Assembly: GCA_013350335.1 (NCBI GenBank) | Contig: CM023541.1 | Location: forward strand, 34,712,739-34,776,738 | Length of the DNA stretch: 64,000 nucleotides | Source: Chimonanthus salicifolius | Lineage: Eukaryota; Streptophyta; Magnoliopsida; Laurales; Calycanthaceae | Reading direction: 5' to 3' | In this document: piece by piece, positions 1 through 11,800 of the stretch | How the letters are laid out: each line of letters begins with the position of its first letter | How positions within the stretch are numbered: position 1 is the stretch's first letter | The notes under the pieces: model-generated | The model's input: the letters and a program-made list of their open reading frames with translations, nothing else | Told to the model about the DNA's origin: nothing | The model's database searches: none | Program-made: the position numbers and the translations under genes

Positions 1-1495
1 ATATTCTAGCTGCTTGGTTTGATATTGATGTAGGACATGGACCCGTGTGGACCCAATTTATTTTTTTATTTATTTTATTTTATTATCTTTCACTTTCTTA
101 ATTAGATTATGTTTCCCATTTTAGTTAGTTTCCTAATGAATTTATATTTTCTAATTAGTTTAGGATTATGTTTCCTTCTTTAATGGTAGTTTTTTAATAT
201 AAAATCATGTAATGGGTTGAGAGAAACAACTCAGGACAATACAATGGAATAAAATTATTATATTTTTGTCTTCTAGTTCCCTCCTTTTTCTTGTCTCCCA
301 CAATCAATGGAATAAATTCTAAAGAGACATATCAATAAATAGATTGTGGGTCCTATATATTTAAGTTCATTTGATAAATGGTAACATAGATATGAAGTAT
401 GTAAAGTTTCACTATCAAATGATAATCCAAGCCATATAATTTTGACCTTTAAATTTTGATAAGTATAGGTAATTGATTTTTAAAAGTTTAAAATCAAGGG
501 ATAAAATAATCAAATAGAAGTAAAACTTCATAAACAAACTACTAATATGGTTCTCTTTATACCACAATCAACTATGTAGACTTTAAAATCCATTTAATGA
601 CATACCCGGTTAGTGTATCTTGTAGAGAAAGTCTCGATAGAATCTTTTAATTATAAGAGTGATAAAGAATAGAATTTCAAATCAAATTTAAAATTTTAAT
701 TTTGAACTATGTTTTTAAGAGAAGCTATGCAGGAATTTGATTAGAACTAAGAGATAGATAATAAAATTTCGACTTATAGGAAATATCTGAAGTCCACATC
801 TCTGCTATTGAATAAATATCAGTTACGCATTGACATCAATTAGTAGCTCATAGACACTTAGTCTTCTAAACTATAGTTCAAAATATAAAAATAAGGGGGT
901 TTGTATTATATCGTGGCTTATAATATTTTAAGTAATTTTATATTTATTAAATTAGAAATTTAATTTAATTTATTATTAATATAAGAATCTTTAAGAATCG
1001 CTTTCTTAGGGTTGAGTTCAACATATGAGGATAAATACAATTGAAATATATTTTTGGATGGTGTTTTTTTATTGAATATGAAGTCTATTAAAGTTGAAAC
1101 ATTATAATTTTTAATGTTTTAAAGTTCAACAACCAAAGTGAATTAGTTAAAATCAATTTAGAATAAATTGAAATTGATTTGTATTGGACTCAAGTTTCAC
1201 ACTTAAGCACAAAACGCATTGTGTTAGAAGAGAGGAGAAGTTAGACTTACATACTCATCTCCACTTCCTGTCCTAGATAATGTGGGACTTTCTGTGCACT
1301 CTCTATCTCTCTCATAAATCTCTCATAGCCTAACTCTCACACATGCACCATCGCCTGATGCATACCATTACACTCTCTCCCAACCACCTATATAACACTA
1401 ATACTATGCCTGTTCTCTCTCTCTACCCAGTACCACCTATATAACACTAAACTATATAAAACTAACACTAGGGATACAGGAAACGTCGAGCTGGT
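1..1495. other. AT-rich upstream intergenic DNA
   Basis: No coding exon is recognised. The stretch is AT-rich with short TA- and T-rich runs. Around 1380-1470 a short phrase, accacctatataacacta, occurs twice. The first 300 bases (a 'gtttcc...ttagttagtttcc' pattern followed by repeated 'caatggaataaa') resemble the end of a degraded LTR, but no boundaries or target duplications could be placed, so this is only a suspicion. Confidence 0.5.
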
Positions 1496-2117
1496 TGTTG
1501 GGATGTGGGTGGAATACTTAAAGTGGGCCCATGGTAATCTTGTTAAATACTTATGCTAACTGCTAAGAAGTGCCGTGTAATGCAACTAAAACAAGTTGAT
1601 TAATATGTAATTCCTAAATTAAAGGAATAGCAACTACTAACTGTTTGCTGGGTTCTTCTATATATATAGAGTTCGAGAGAAGGACTGAACAGAGAGAAAA
1701 AAACATCCGTGTGTAGTCTCAAGAACAGAGACACGAACTGAGAGAGAGATCAGATCAAAGGGTTTCTTGATCTTGATCGGCGACGAGAGAGGAGAAAGGG
1801 ATCAGCAAGAGAGAACCCAGAGAAAGTCAGGCTCAGATCCCTCTGCGTGTCAGCTGTATAACAGAGAACCAACGTGCAGCAATACAAAGTGTGAGAAGAG
1901 AACAAAGTGATCTGCATACAGCCAGACTTGCAGAGAGCTGCGTGCTTGTGTAGTGCAGTACGTTAAATAGTACTGTGTGAGTGAACATCAGGTTACACGC
2001 TCTGTGGACGTAAGTTGGGTTGGCCGAACGACGTAATATCAGTGTATTGCTTGGTGCTTGATTTTATTCTGTTAATTGATTATTAGAATAATTATTCTGC
2101 ATTAATTATTCCTAACA
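1496..2117 (+). mobile_element. Solo LTR (copia-type), sense orientation, forming the 5' flank of the nitronate monooxygenase gene
   Basis: The 622-bp segment starts TGTTGGG and ends CCTAACA, so its termini are inverted copies matching at 6 of 7 bases. It is flanked by CTGGT (1491-1495) and CTGAT (2118-2122), an imperfect 5-bp target duplication (4/5). A TATA-like run lies at 1658-1669, as expected at a U3/R boundary, followed by a GA-rich leader. No primer-binding site or internal retroelement sequence follows, hence solo LTR. Its sense orientation and its end 41 bp before the ATG at 2159 suggest that it supplies promoter and 5' UTR. LTR identity is inferred from the termini and layout, not from a database match. 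Confidence 0.65.
1658..1669 (+). promoter_or_regulatory. TATA-like element inside the solo LTR
   Basis: The run ctatatatatag is followed about 20-35 bp later by a GA-rich leader. In a plant LTR this is the usual place for the TATA box, so the transcript of the downstream gene may start near 1690. This is inference from sequence alone. Confidence 0.45.
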
Positions 2118-2120
2118 CTG

Positions 2121-2129
2121 ATGTGGTGA
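2121..2129 (+). promoter_or_regulatory. Minimal upstream ORF (ATG-TGG-TGA)
   Basis: Between the LTR end (2117) and the main ATG (2159) a two-codon uORF, ATG TGG TGA, sits 29 nt upstream of the start codon. If transcription starts in the LTR, this uORF would be in the leader and could damp translation of the main frame. It exists only because of the LTR/gene junction sequence. Confidence 0.4.
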
Positions 2130-2158
2130 GTTAGAAACGAGAAGCAGAAGCAAGAACA

Positions 2159-5100
2159 ATGAAGGTTGGAGGGATACTGGGATTCGACCATGGCATCGTG
2201 TTGGCACCCATGGGAGCCGACGTCTCAGGCCCAGAGTTGGTGGCTGCTGTGGCCAACGCCGGTGGGATAGGACTCCTCGCCAGCCCTGTCGTATGGATTA
2301 CTCTTACTCTTTCTCTTCTCTTCAATTCTTCTTCTGGAATTTGAATTTGCAATTTGATTTCCAATCGGGTGATGCCCAATTTGATTTGTTGCAGAACGAC
2401 TACGATGCAACTGTCAGGGCAATAAAGGAGACGAAGAAACTGACGGATAAACCATTTGGAGCAGGAATTCTTTTGGAATTCGACGACACAGAGACCATAA
2501 GGGCTATTTTTGATGAGAAACTGGCCTGCTTACAAGTATTTTGGGATGACTTCCCTAAGGAGAAGGTCGATGAAGCTCACAAACATGGCATCAAAGTCAT
2601 CCATCAGGCATCCTCTTTCCCTCTCCCCCTCTCCAAGGAATTTCAATCCTTCTTCAAGTGGACTAACTGTTAAAAAAAGATAAATATTCTTCTCTGTATA
2701 CTGGCAGCAACCGATCTCTCACAGATCTGTATACACCTCTCTTCCAAGCCCTGCAACTTCTGGGCTTTATCTTCCCTTCTCTGCACAGCCCTCTCTGCTT
2801 GCAGAGACTGCGACGTGTTCTCCTCTCTGGCTAACCTTCTATATCAGTCCCACTGTGATTTGGAGTCTTCCACCTGGGTGTCCTGTGTACTGATCTGTAC
2901 TTATCTCATAGAAAGAAACCCATGCACCTTCCTCAACACTAAATCCTAATGGGATTAGGATTCCTCGCTGACACGCCTTGGCTGCTTTCCGTTTTTGTCC
3001 AGCCCAAACAGTGCACCGTCTCAGCCAATTTTAATTGCTAACTGTGTCCTCACTATGCAAAGAGTCTCTAGTTGAAATTGGAGTCTTCCATCATGACTCA
3101 CAAACCCAGTTGAATAAGTACTCTAAATTTGTAAAACATGGAGTCAACATCCATGTGCTGGTGTAGAAACATATATCACAGGAAATCATAAACACTAAAA
3201 CACAAGAGAATTACGTGGAAAACCCCTTAGAGAAAAACCACGGAGAAAGAGAGTGATTTTATTATTGTGTTGTATCAAGTAATTACAGCATATATATATT
3301 TATAAGAGAACAAAGAAGAGTCATAATTGAATTAGGTAACTTATTCCCATACAAACTTTCTCTTTTATTCAACATTCCCCCTTAAGTTTGTGCGAAGATA
3401 TCAATGGAGTCCAATTTGGATAATATTTCTTGAAATTTGGCAGCAGGTGATGAGCACAGTGAAATGATTATTTTACCCTTAATATTTAGCGTAGTTAGCT
3501 CTTGAATTTTGTATATATTATACAATTAATTGGATTTTTGGGTTTGCAGGATAAAATGAAGGAATGCAAGAAAAGAAGTGAACATGGAAGACAAATGATA
3601 GAAAACATATTTAAATGAAAAGTCTGGATCGAGTCATTAGAATGACCCTTCAAATCTATCATTGGAGCTCACTCTCATCAATTTTGGGCCTTAAAAGTTC
3701 ACAAGTCCAAGCCTATGATTGAAGCGCATGTTTGAAGACTACAAGTTCAAGTCTTGTAAGCAAAGAAAAGAAGTGAACCATTCTGGCAACCGATGGTGTT
3801 GATGTAAAATCAGTCATTGCTGCTGAGAGAATTCCAGTGATACTGTAGAACATGGCTTCGACCCATATGTCTTTCATCGTTGCTTTGTCAAATGGCGGGT
3901 GTCTCCTTATGTGGGCTACTTTCCCTCTTCTAATCCTTACTAATCCAAAGAAAAGAAACTGGTGGGATCGAGAATAGCAGGAAAAATCTAGAGGGGTGCT
4001 ATGAGTTGGGCGACCCTCCATAAGCCTTACCCAAGGTCAGCCATGCATTGGCTGACCCATGTACCCACGCCACATCCTTTCTTCCTTTTGGATAACTCCA
4101 TCTCCATCATCCATGTGTCCCTTCCATAAATGCTACATGCGATCTTGGCACTTGAATTTGTCTCCTTCCACAAATATCCATTATATCATAGCTGACCTTC
4201 CCTAATAAACTCCATTCGATCCTATCCCATCTGCCTTGTTTAATTCCTCTCTTTATTTACATAAGTCCATCTAAGCCATCTATTCCTTTCCTTTTTTATT
4301 CCATACGATCTTACCCCTTTATTTCTACCCCCATTCTCCTATAAATAAAGGCCATCAGACTCCATTGAAAATCGAACCTAGCCTAGAGGACTTAGAGGAT
4401 TGAAGGATTTAGGAGTTCTTGGTTAGTTTTATTTTATTTTTATTTTTTTGTAATTAGTTTCTTTTATTTTAATTCATGTCTTGTAATTTAATTTCATTAA
4501 TAATAGTATAATTTCATTTTGTTTTTATTTAAATCCAAAATCCAATGCATTGTAATTCTTAATTCCAAATTTTATTAATAATTAAAAGGCAGAAAATCCC
4601 TTAGAATTATGGTTTTCCACTTATTTATTTTTGTATGATGAAAATTTGATTTTATTTAATTCCTTTTATGGATTTATGTTAGAGATTATTCTAAGATATT
4701 CAATGAAGGCAGAAAAATATTTTAGACTGAATAGAACTTCATTTTTTCAGTGTAAGGCTCTTTTTCAGAGCAGAAAAACTTTTAGATTCGAAATTGCAAG
4801 TTGAAATTTTATTTAACCTGAGGCCGGATTTGAATTTTCTTATTTTAATTGATTTCATAAATTTCATAATGAGGATGTTAATAGATGAAGAATTTGAGTG
4901 CATGATAAATAATAAATGTGAGCTTCGTATTCTAGGCCTTGATATTATTTTTAAAATATGGAAAATAAAGCCTCCATAATTCTTTGACTTAGTTCCAATG
5001 TAAATATGTACAGAGGTAATTTAGGTGTCTTTAATTTTATTTTTGTTTATAAATCCAAAAACTCGTGAAATTGATGAACTAGGTTGGAAATAATTTAATT

Positions 5101-8100
5101 GCATCTTAATTTTGTATTTTAAATTAGATTGAGATTGTTTATATTTTTATATTAATTCTACCATCTTAATTAAAATTAATTAAATTGTTAGATTCTATTT
5201 TTAAATCTAGAATGTTTCTAAATTAATATTAAAACTCATAGATTAGATAAATTATTGCACATTTATGATTTTTCTCCATATTTCTCAAAATTCTTAAAAT
5301 ACGTAATTCAATGGTATAATTTTCATGGATATATTTTCCTAAGTTCTGATGGGTTCGACCTCGTACTTAATCGCTATACTATCTAATGGTTCGTGCGCTT
5401 GCTAGTTATAAATTTAAAATTTGCACAACAAGTTTTTGGCGCCGTTGCCGGGGAACTTATAAAATTGCTATTTCAATTATTTATTTTTAGAAATAGTGTT
5501 AATTTTAGAAATATCTATTTTTGGCAACTCTTTAAAATTAGAAGTTTCTATTTTTCTTAGAAATTCTAATTTTAGAAGGTTACCTTATTTAGAAGTTCTA
5601 AAAATAATCAGGAGATTATCTAAATTTGGAATCACTGCTAAATTTAGAATTTTTTTTTTATTTTTGGAGATTTCTATTTTTAAGAACTTCCAAAAATACT
5701 AGTTTCTATTCTTAGCATTTTCTATTCTTAGAATTTTAATCCAATTTAGTCATGTTCTATTTTTAAAAAGTAGATCTAAATTTGGAAAGTTCCAGCTAAA
5801 AAACAAAATTTGAAAAATCATGGAACAACTTTGAACTAACTTGAAAATCTGATTTGGATTAATTTGGTGGATATTAATTTAGAAATTTTTATTGTCTTAA
5901 TTTAGTTTAGAATTCTTAATTAGGTCACAATCATTTAATTTCCTCCACTAGTTATAACATTAGGAAATCTGCATTTAGTTTAGAAATCATGCATATTTTA
6001 TTTGATTAAATGCTTCACCATGGTTTTGAGTTTTGTTTTGTGCAGGTCCTTTGCAAATTCTTGCGGAAAAAAAATTGCTAAAAATAAAAATTGTGCTTGC
6101 TAATTAAATAAAAACAAAAAACCAAGGTACACGCGTTCAATCTCTTTATTTAATTTTTAATTTTCATGCATTCATATAGTTTTTATTAGGTTGTCTTGCA
6201 TTTATTTTGCATATAAAAAAAAATTGCATATTTATTTTGTTCATGCATTTAGGTTGCTAGTTCATGCATTCAGTTAAATTGTTTGCTTATTGTTTTCATA
6301 TTTGCTTGAATCTTGCATTGGTAATTTAGGCTTGCATTCACAAAATAGAAAAATTCAAAAACAAGATTAGTAAAAATTGGTTCATGCATTACCCAATTAA
6401 AATCAATCTAGAACCATTGTTTAGGGTTGTTCATGCTCATTAGGACCATCTTTGATTCAGTTATTTTTACTTCACCGGTGAATAGTTTTTCTTCGAACAC
6501 GGTGTCTGGGCTAGTTTTGTCACCAAGGTGTAAACAGCTGAAAGGATAAGTGGAAACTTAAGTAGACTGCCATTGTGCTCCTCCACTTACCTGGAAATTT
6601 ACCTGGCCGTGTTTATAGTTAAACTCTCATAGGGGCTTAAATTTTCTGGAAAGGAGATTAGGAGCAGTCTAGAATCTAGGATCCCTGTGTCGGTCTAGGT
6701 TTAGGTCATATTTTGTGTGGATTTGATTGAGCGTGAATGATCGTGTCTGTGTATGAATTATTGGGTTCCTGACTCTAACAATCGCTTGGTTCGAGTTACG
6801 TTTTCCGTCGATTTACCGATCGTTACATCCGAAACTCAGTCCAGCTCAGCCATAGACATAGACAGTCCACCTTCACCACCACCATCACCTAACATGGCCG
6901 GAGAAAGAGCCGAAGAGAAAACCCTCCAAGACTACTTCTCATCAGTCACGCCCAACACACCATCTGGCATAGTTGTTCTAGCAACTAATGTGGCATTTGA
7001 ACTGAAACCAGCCCTGTTACATCTTTTACCCGCATTCCATAGACTTGATCGTGAAGATCCCTATCTACATGTTAAAGAATTCTTAGAGATCTGCGCCACC
7101 ATCAAACTTCAAGGCATCACTGATGAATCCATTAGACTTCGTTTATTTCCTTTTTCTCTTAAAGAAAAAGTAAAATCTTGGCTAAATTCTCTACCAACAA
7201 ATTCCATCACAGCATGGGATCAGTTGCCCAACAAATTTTTGAACAAATTTTTTCCCGTATCAAAAACTAACGCCCTTAGGAAAGAAATTTCAAACTATAA
7301 TCAGAAGGAGGGTGAACAATTCTGTGAGTCATGGGAAAGATTCAAAGATTCGTTTAGTAAATGCCCCCACCACGGCTATGAAACAGGGAGACTCATACAA
7401 TTCTTTTATGATGGTTTAACCACATTGAACAGCACAATGGTCGAGTCTATGAAAGATGAGGAATTTTTACAGCTAACTGCAAACAATGGATGGAATTTCT
7501 TAAAATCACTGGCGGAAAGTTCTCAGCGATGGCATTTCTCCAAAAGAAAGAATTCAGCACAAACATCAAAGAGAGGAGGTTTGCACGAAGTTAACAATGA
7601 CTTTGACGTTAAGATTACGATAGCAAACCTAATGAAAAAAAATAGATGTTTTAGCGATGTCTCAGACGATGAACCCATCGAATGCATGCTGAGGTTTGCG
7701 CATTGTGTTCTAACCCAGGACACATTGCCCAAAACTGTCCTTCCATAGGATCAAATGCTGAGTGCTCAACCGATCAGGCCAATACACTCAATAATTTTGG
7801 AAGACAACAGGGAATCCCGTTTTCTGCCACATACATTCTTAATTGGCGGAATCATCCAAATTTTTCATGGCGTCAGAATCAACCTCCAGTAGGTCAAGAA
7901 CCTCCTCAATATCAAGGCCAGCCATATCAACCTCCCCAGTACCAACCACTCAACCAACCATACCATCCACCTCAAAATCATCCACCCCAACCAAATCCAT
8001 CCTATCAGTCAGGTCCATCTCATCAACGTAAGCCCTCTCTCGAGGATACGTTACAACAGTTCATGCAATCCACCCAACAGGCTATGCACAAGCTTGAAAC

Positions 8101-8765
8101 ACAGCTTGGACAGTTAGCCACCGTGATAGGAGATAGAGAGAAAGGCAAATTTCCTAGTCAGCCTATCCCGAACCCCAAGGGTCAACATGTGGTTGAAACG
8201 TCTCTCACAGATTGATAGGAAAATCATCCCATCCATATCCATCCATTCATCCATCTACCCATCATTTTAGGTCTGAGTTTGAGTCTGTCTATGTCCGTGT
8301 GTCCATTTTGTCCAGTCTGTCTAGGTTAGGTTTTTGCATTTTGTGTGTGTCTCTGAGTCTATGTTGAGTTTGTCTGTGAGTCAATATGTGTTTGTGTTGA
8401 TGTTGGACAAGTTTAGGTTTTTACTTTTGTTGGGTCAGTTTTTGTGTTTTTGTGTCAGTATAGAGTCTTTGTTGTGTGTTTGTGTTTTTGTTATCTGTTT
8501 GTTTTTGCAAGAGAGCCCTCTCAGGTATTTTTCTGAATTTTTAGTTGTTCGTTTCTGATATTTTCTTCTAATTTGCAACTGATCACTGTAGATTAGAGAA
8601 CATTGAGAACAATGTTCAATTTAAGTTTGGGGGTATTGAGGATTTACACTGTGTCAATTTTGTGTATTTTTGAGTCCTTTGAGTCCATTAAAAAAAAAAA
8701 AAGTTTTGTGTTTATCTTTGGGAAAAAAAATTGCAAAACTTTAAAAAAAAAAAAATTTAAATAAA

Positions 8766-8806
<41 letters not shown>

Positions 8807-11800
8807 ATTTTAGCATTAATATGTATATTAAAATTTTTATATCATGCTTTTCCATTTGAATTTTATGAAATTTATGCTTGGAAAACTTTTACACAGTCAT
8901 ATTAATATTAGCCTGAAAAATAAAAATATTCATGAGGTAAGTAATCACCAGAGGAATACCAGTGGAGACTTATGACCCAGTGAGCTTTTGAGCCATTCGA
9001 TTTTTCTGAGAGTTATAAGTAAATTCTTATTCTCTTTGATGTGCCCATAATTATTATGTTTAGTTAGATCTCATTATTCTTTATTTTGGTCAAATTACTG
9101 AGAATGACATCAAAATTGGATTATTACACCAGAAATTTTTTCTGAATTTATTTGAAACAATTAAATATTCATATGAAGCTTAGGAAGTGATATAGGCCAT
9201 TGTTTTGGATCGTTTGAACCTTTGAAGCCTACCTATTTTCGTCATATTATCATGTTAATTCCCACTTTTGAGCCTTGAATTTAAAGTTAGCCTATTTTTA
9301 TTGATTAACCATATTATCCATACCCAACTCCGGTTGTGGAGTTTGAGCCAAAATTGAAAAATCTATGACCTATTCTAGGGCCTCAGAAAAGGTTAGAGAT
9401 GATTGTTATTGGGATGGTACTCTGAGAAAACTATGGCACTTGAAAAAAAAAAAAAAAAAGATGATGAGAGATGCAAAAGAAAGAAGAAAATCATCAATGA
9501 AAAAAAAAAGAGACAAACAAAAATGCTGTGAAAGTGATGAAAAAGAAAAATCAAGGAAAAAGAATCCTAGTGAAATTTTTGAAGATCTCTAACTTTTTCT
9601 ATTCAAAATATTAATTTTAGAGTCTTTTTATCCTTCTTTGATATGACCCGATCCTAAGCCACATTTTGTCCTATTAGAAGTCCTATTGATCCTAAGTGTA
9701 ATATGGTATTTTAGTGGAGAATAAATAAAGAAGAATTATGGTGTTTGATTCAACATTCTCAGGAAAATGGCATCCATTCATGAGATCTATATTTTTCTTT
9801 GATATTATTCGTTATTTGTTGATAAATATGTGAGATATTTGTATTTGAAATATTATTCCGCTCACATATACTATTGAGAGAAAAGTAGCCCAATCTCTGT
9901 ACGAAAGTCTTTCTAAGAGATATACCGTTGTGAGATTTGGAGTCGAAGCGTATTTTCAGCCGGTAGTTACAAGACTTGTGCGTATTTTGAAAAATAAGGC
10001 TAAGTTAATGTTGGCTATCACACTACACTCTGAGTATAAGTTTTGTAAAATGATTTTGGAGTTGTATGATGTTTAAATTTTTATTTGGATATTTTTGCTA
10101 AAATTTGATGTTTGTGGGTATCATCTCTGAAAGCCCTCACGAGACTATAACTCGTCCACTAGTGGGGAGCTAGGGGTTTAAAGGCTTGTTGCAAACGCTA
10201 AATGCAATCGAAAGTGCCAGCGAAAGTGGTGTAGTTTAGGATTTTACTTTTGTTTTTAGAGTTTTTTGTTTTTTGTTTTGCTTGAGGACTAGCGAAATAT
10301 AAGTTTGGGGGTATTTGATGAGTGCAAAATTATTACATATTTTTCTCATAAATTTATATTTGTTAGTATCTCATTTGATTTAATTTTACCTAATTAGTGT
10401 GTTTTGTGTGTTTTTAGGTTGTGGTATATTCTAAACCCGAAGACGGTCTAATTAGACAGAATTGATAAGTTTTCTCAGCTTGGACTTGTCATCAGATTGA
10501 GGAAGGGAATGATCTAACCTTTGATGTTTCATCTGCCAAAGAAGGTCCATGGATAGCTAGCATTTTATGAGTTGGGAATTCAGACGAGATAGAGGAAGCA
10601 GTTTCAATTGAAAAAGAAAAAAAATCCAACAAACAAGTATTAACATAGAGCAGAGGCAGTAGTGATGAACAAAGTTGGGAGGTTATCAATAGGTGTCATA
10701 CAGTGGAGAAACCCAACTGCTGTCCAAACTAACCCAATCTGCTGTCCAAACAGTAGTTGTTGTAGCCAAACATTGCAGAAGTAGCAAAGAAACATGTATC
10801 AGTCAAAGTGCCAAAGAATAGAGAAAAATAAAGGGTGAATCCGCATACAGCAGAAGATAAAGAGAGAGAAGAGAATGGAAGGTGTGATTTGGCTGATGTT
10901 GAATATAGAAAAAGGAAAATTTACACAGTTGTTGTTATGAAACCATGAGATGGCCGATCCTTGCTCAGCTTAGGACACATGCGCATGAAGCCCCCTTTTG
11001 CCTCCTTTCCTTTTTGTCATTCCCATTCCATCCTTGATCGCCCATATGTCCTTCCAATCTTGTGCCATGTAATCCTAGCTTCCACGTGTACCTCCTTCCT
11101 AAATAAGATGAGCCCATCTAAGCCTTTCAATTGTCCTTTCGTTCCATGGTACTTCTGATCAGAACCACTCAATCCTACCCCGTTTCCTTAATTAAACAAA
11201 CTCCATCTAAGTCATTCATCCACCCTTCCTTACATAAATATCATTCGATCCATACCTTTGGTTTTCACCTTCTTTTGTCCTATAAATAGAGGCCATCCCC
11301 ATTCAATAAGATTCGAACTTGACACTGTATTTTGGAGGCTTAGAGAGAGGAGAATAAGAGAGAGAAAAGGAGAGAGAGCAAGTTTCGACCATAAGGTTGG
11401 ATTTTTTTATTCATTCTTTTGTCTTGTATTTTCTTATTTTATTCATTTGGTTTGTAATTTTAATTTCAATTTTTATTAATGAAATTAAAGCATTCTATTT
11501 AGATCTATGGTTTTCCACTTAATGTAAATTAATTCTGATAATTTTTAATTCATTTATGAATGCATGTTTGATTTAATCTTAAAATTTTCATCTTAAGCAT
11601 CTAATTTTTGGGAGGTTTAGAATCTGAATTTTCATTCTAAGGCTCTTTTTAAGAGTAGATGAAGAATTTAGATTTGGAATTTATGTTGAATTCTTTCCAT
11701 GCCCAAGGTTTATTTGAAAATTGCAAAATTAATGAGATTCATGGTTTTCTTAATGGAATTAATGATGATTTGAATTAATATGCATTAATAAATGTGAGCC

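Noticed and set aside
3713..4021. 102-codon minus-strand frame in the 5' LTR U3
   Set aside because: Tested as another captured gene fragment; no family could be recognised, so no claim is made.
5431..5454. Primer site as evidence of an Ogre/Tat element
   Set aside because: The exact tRNA-Asp complement fits Athila-type elements better; no pol is available to decide, so only Athila-like is claimed.
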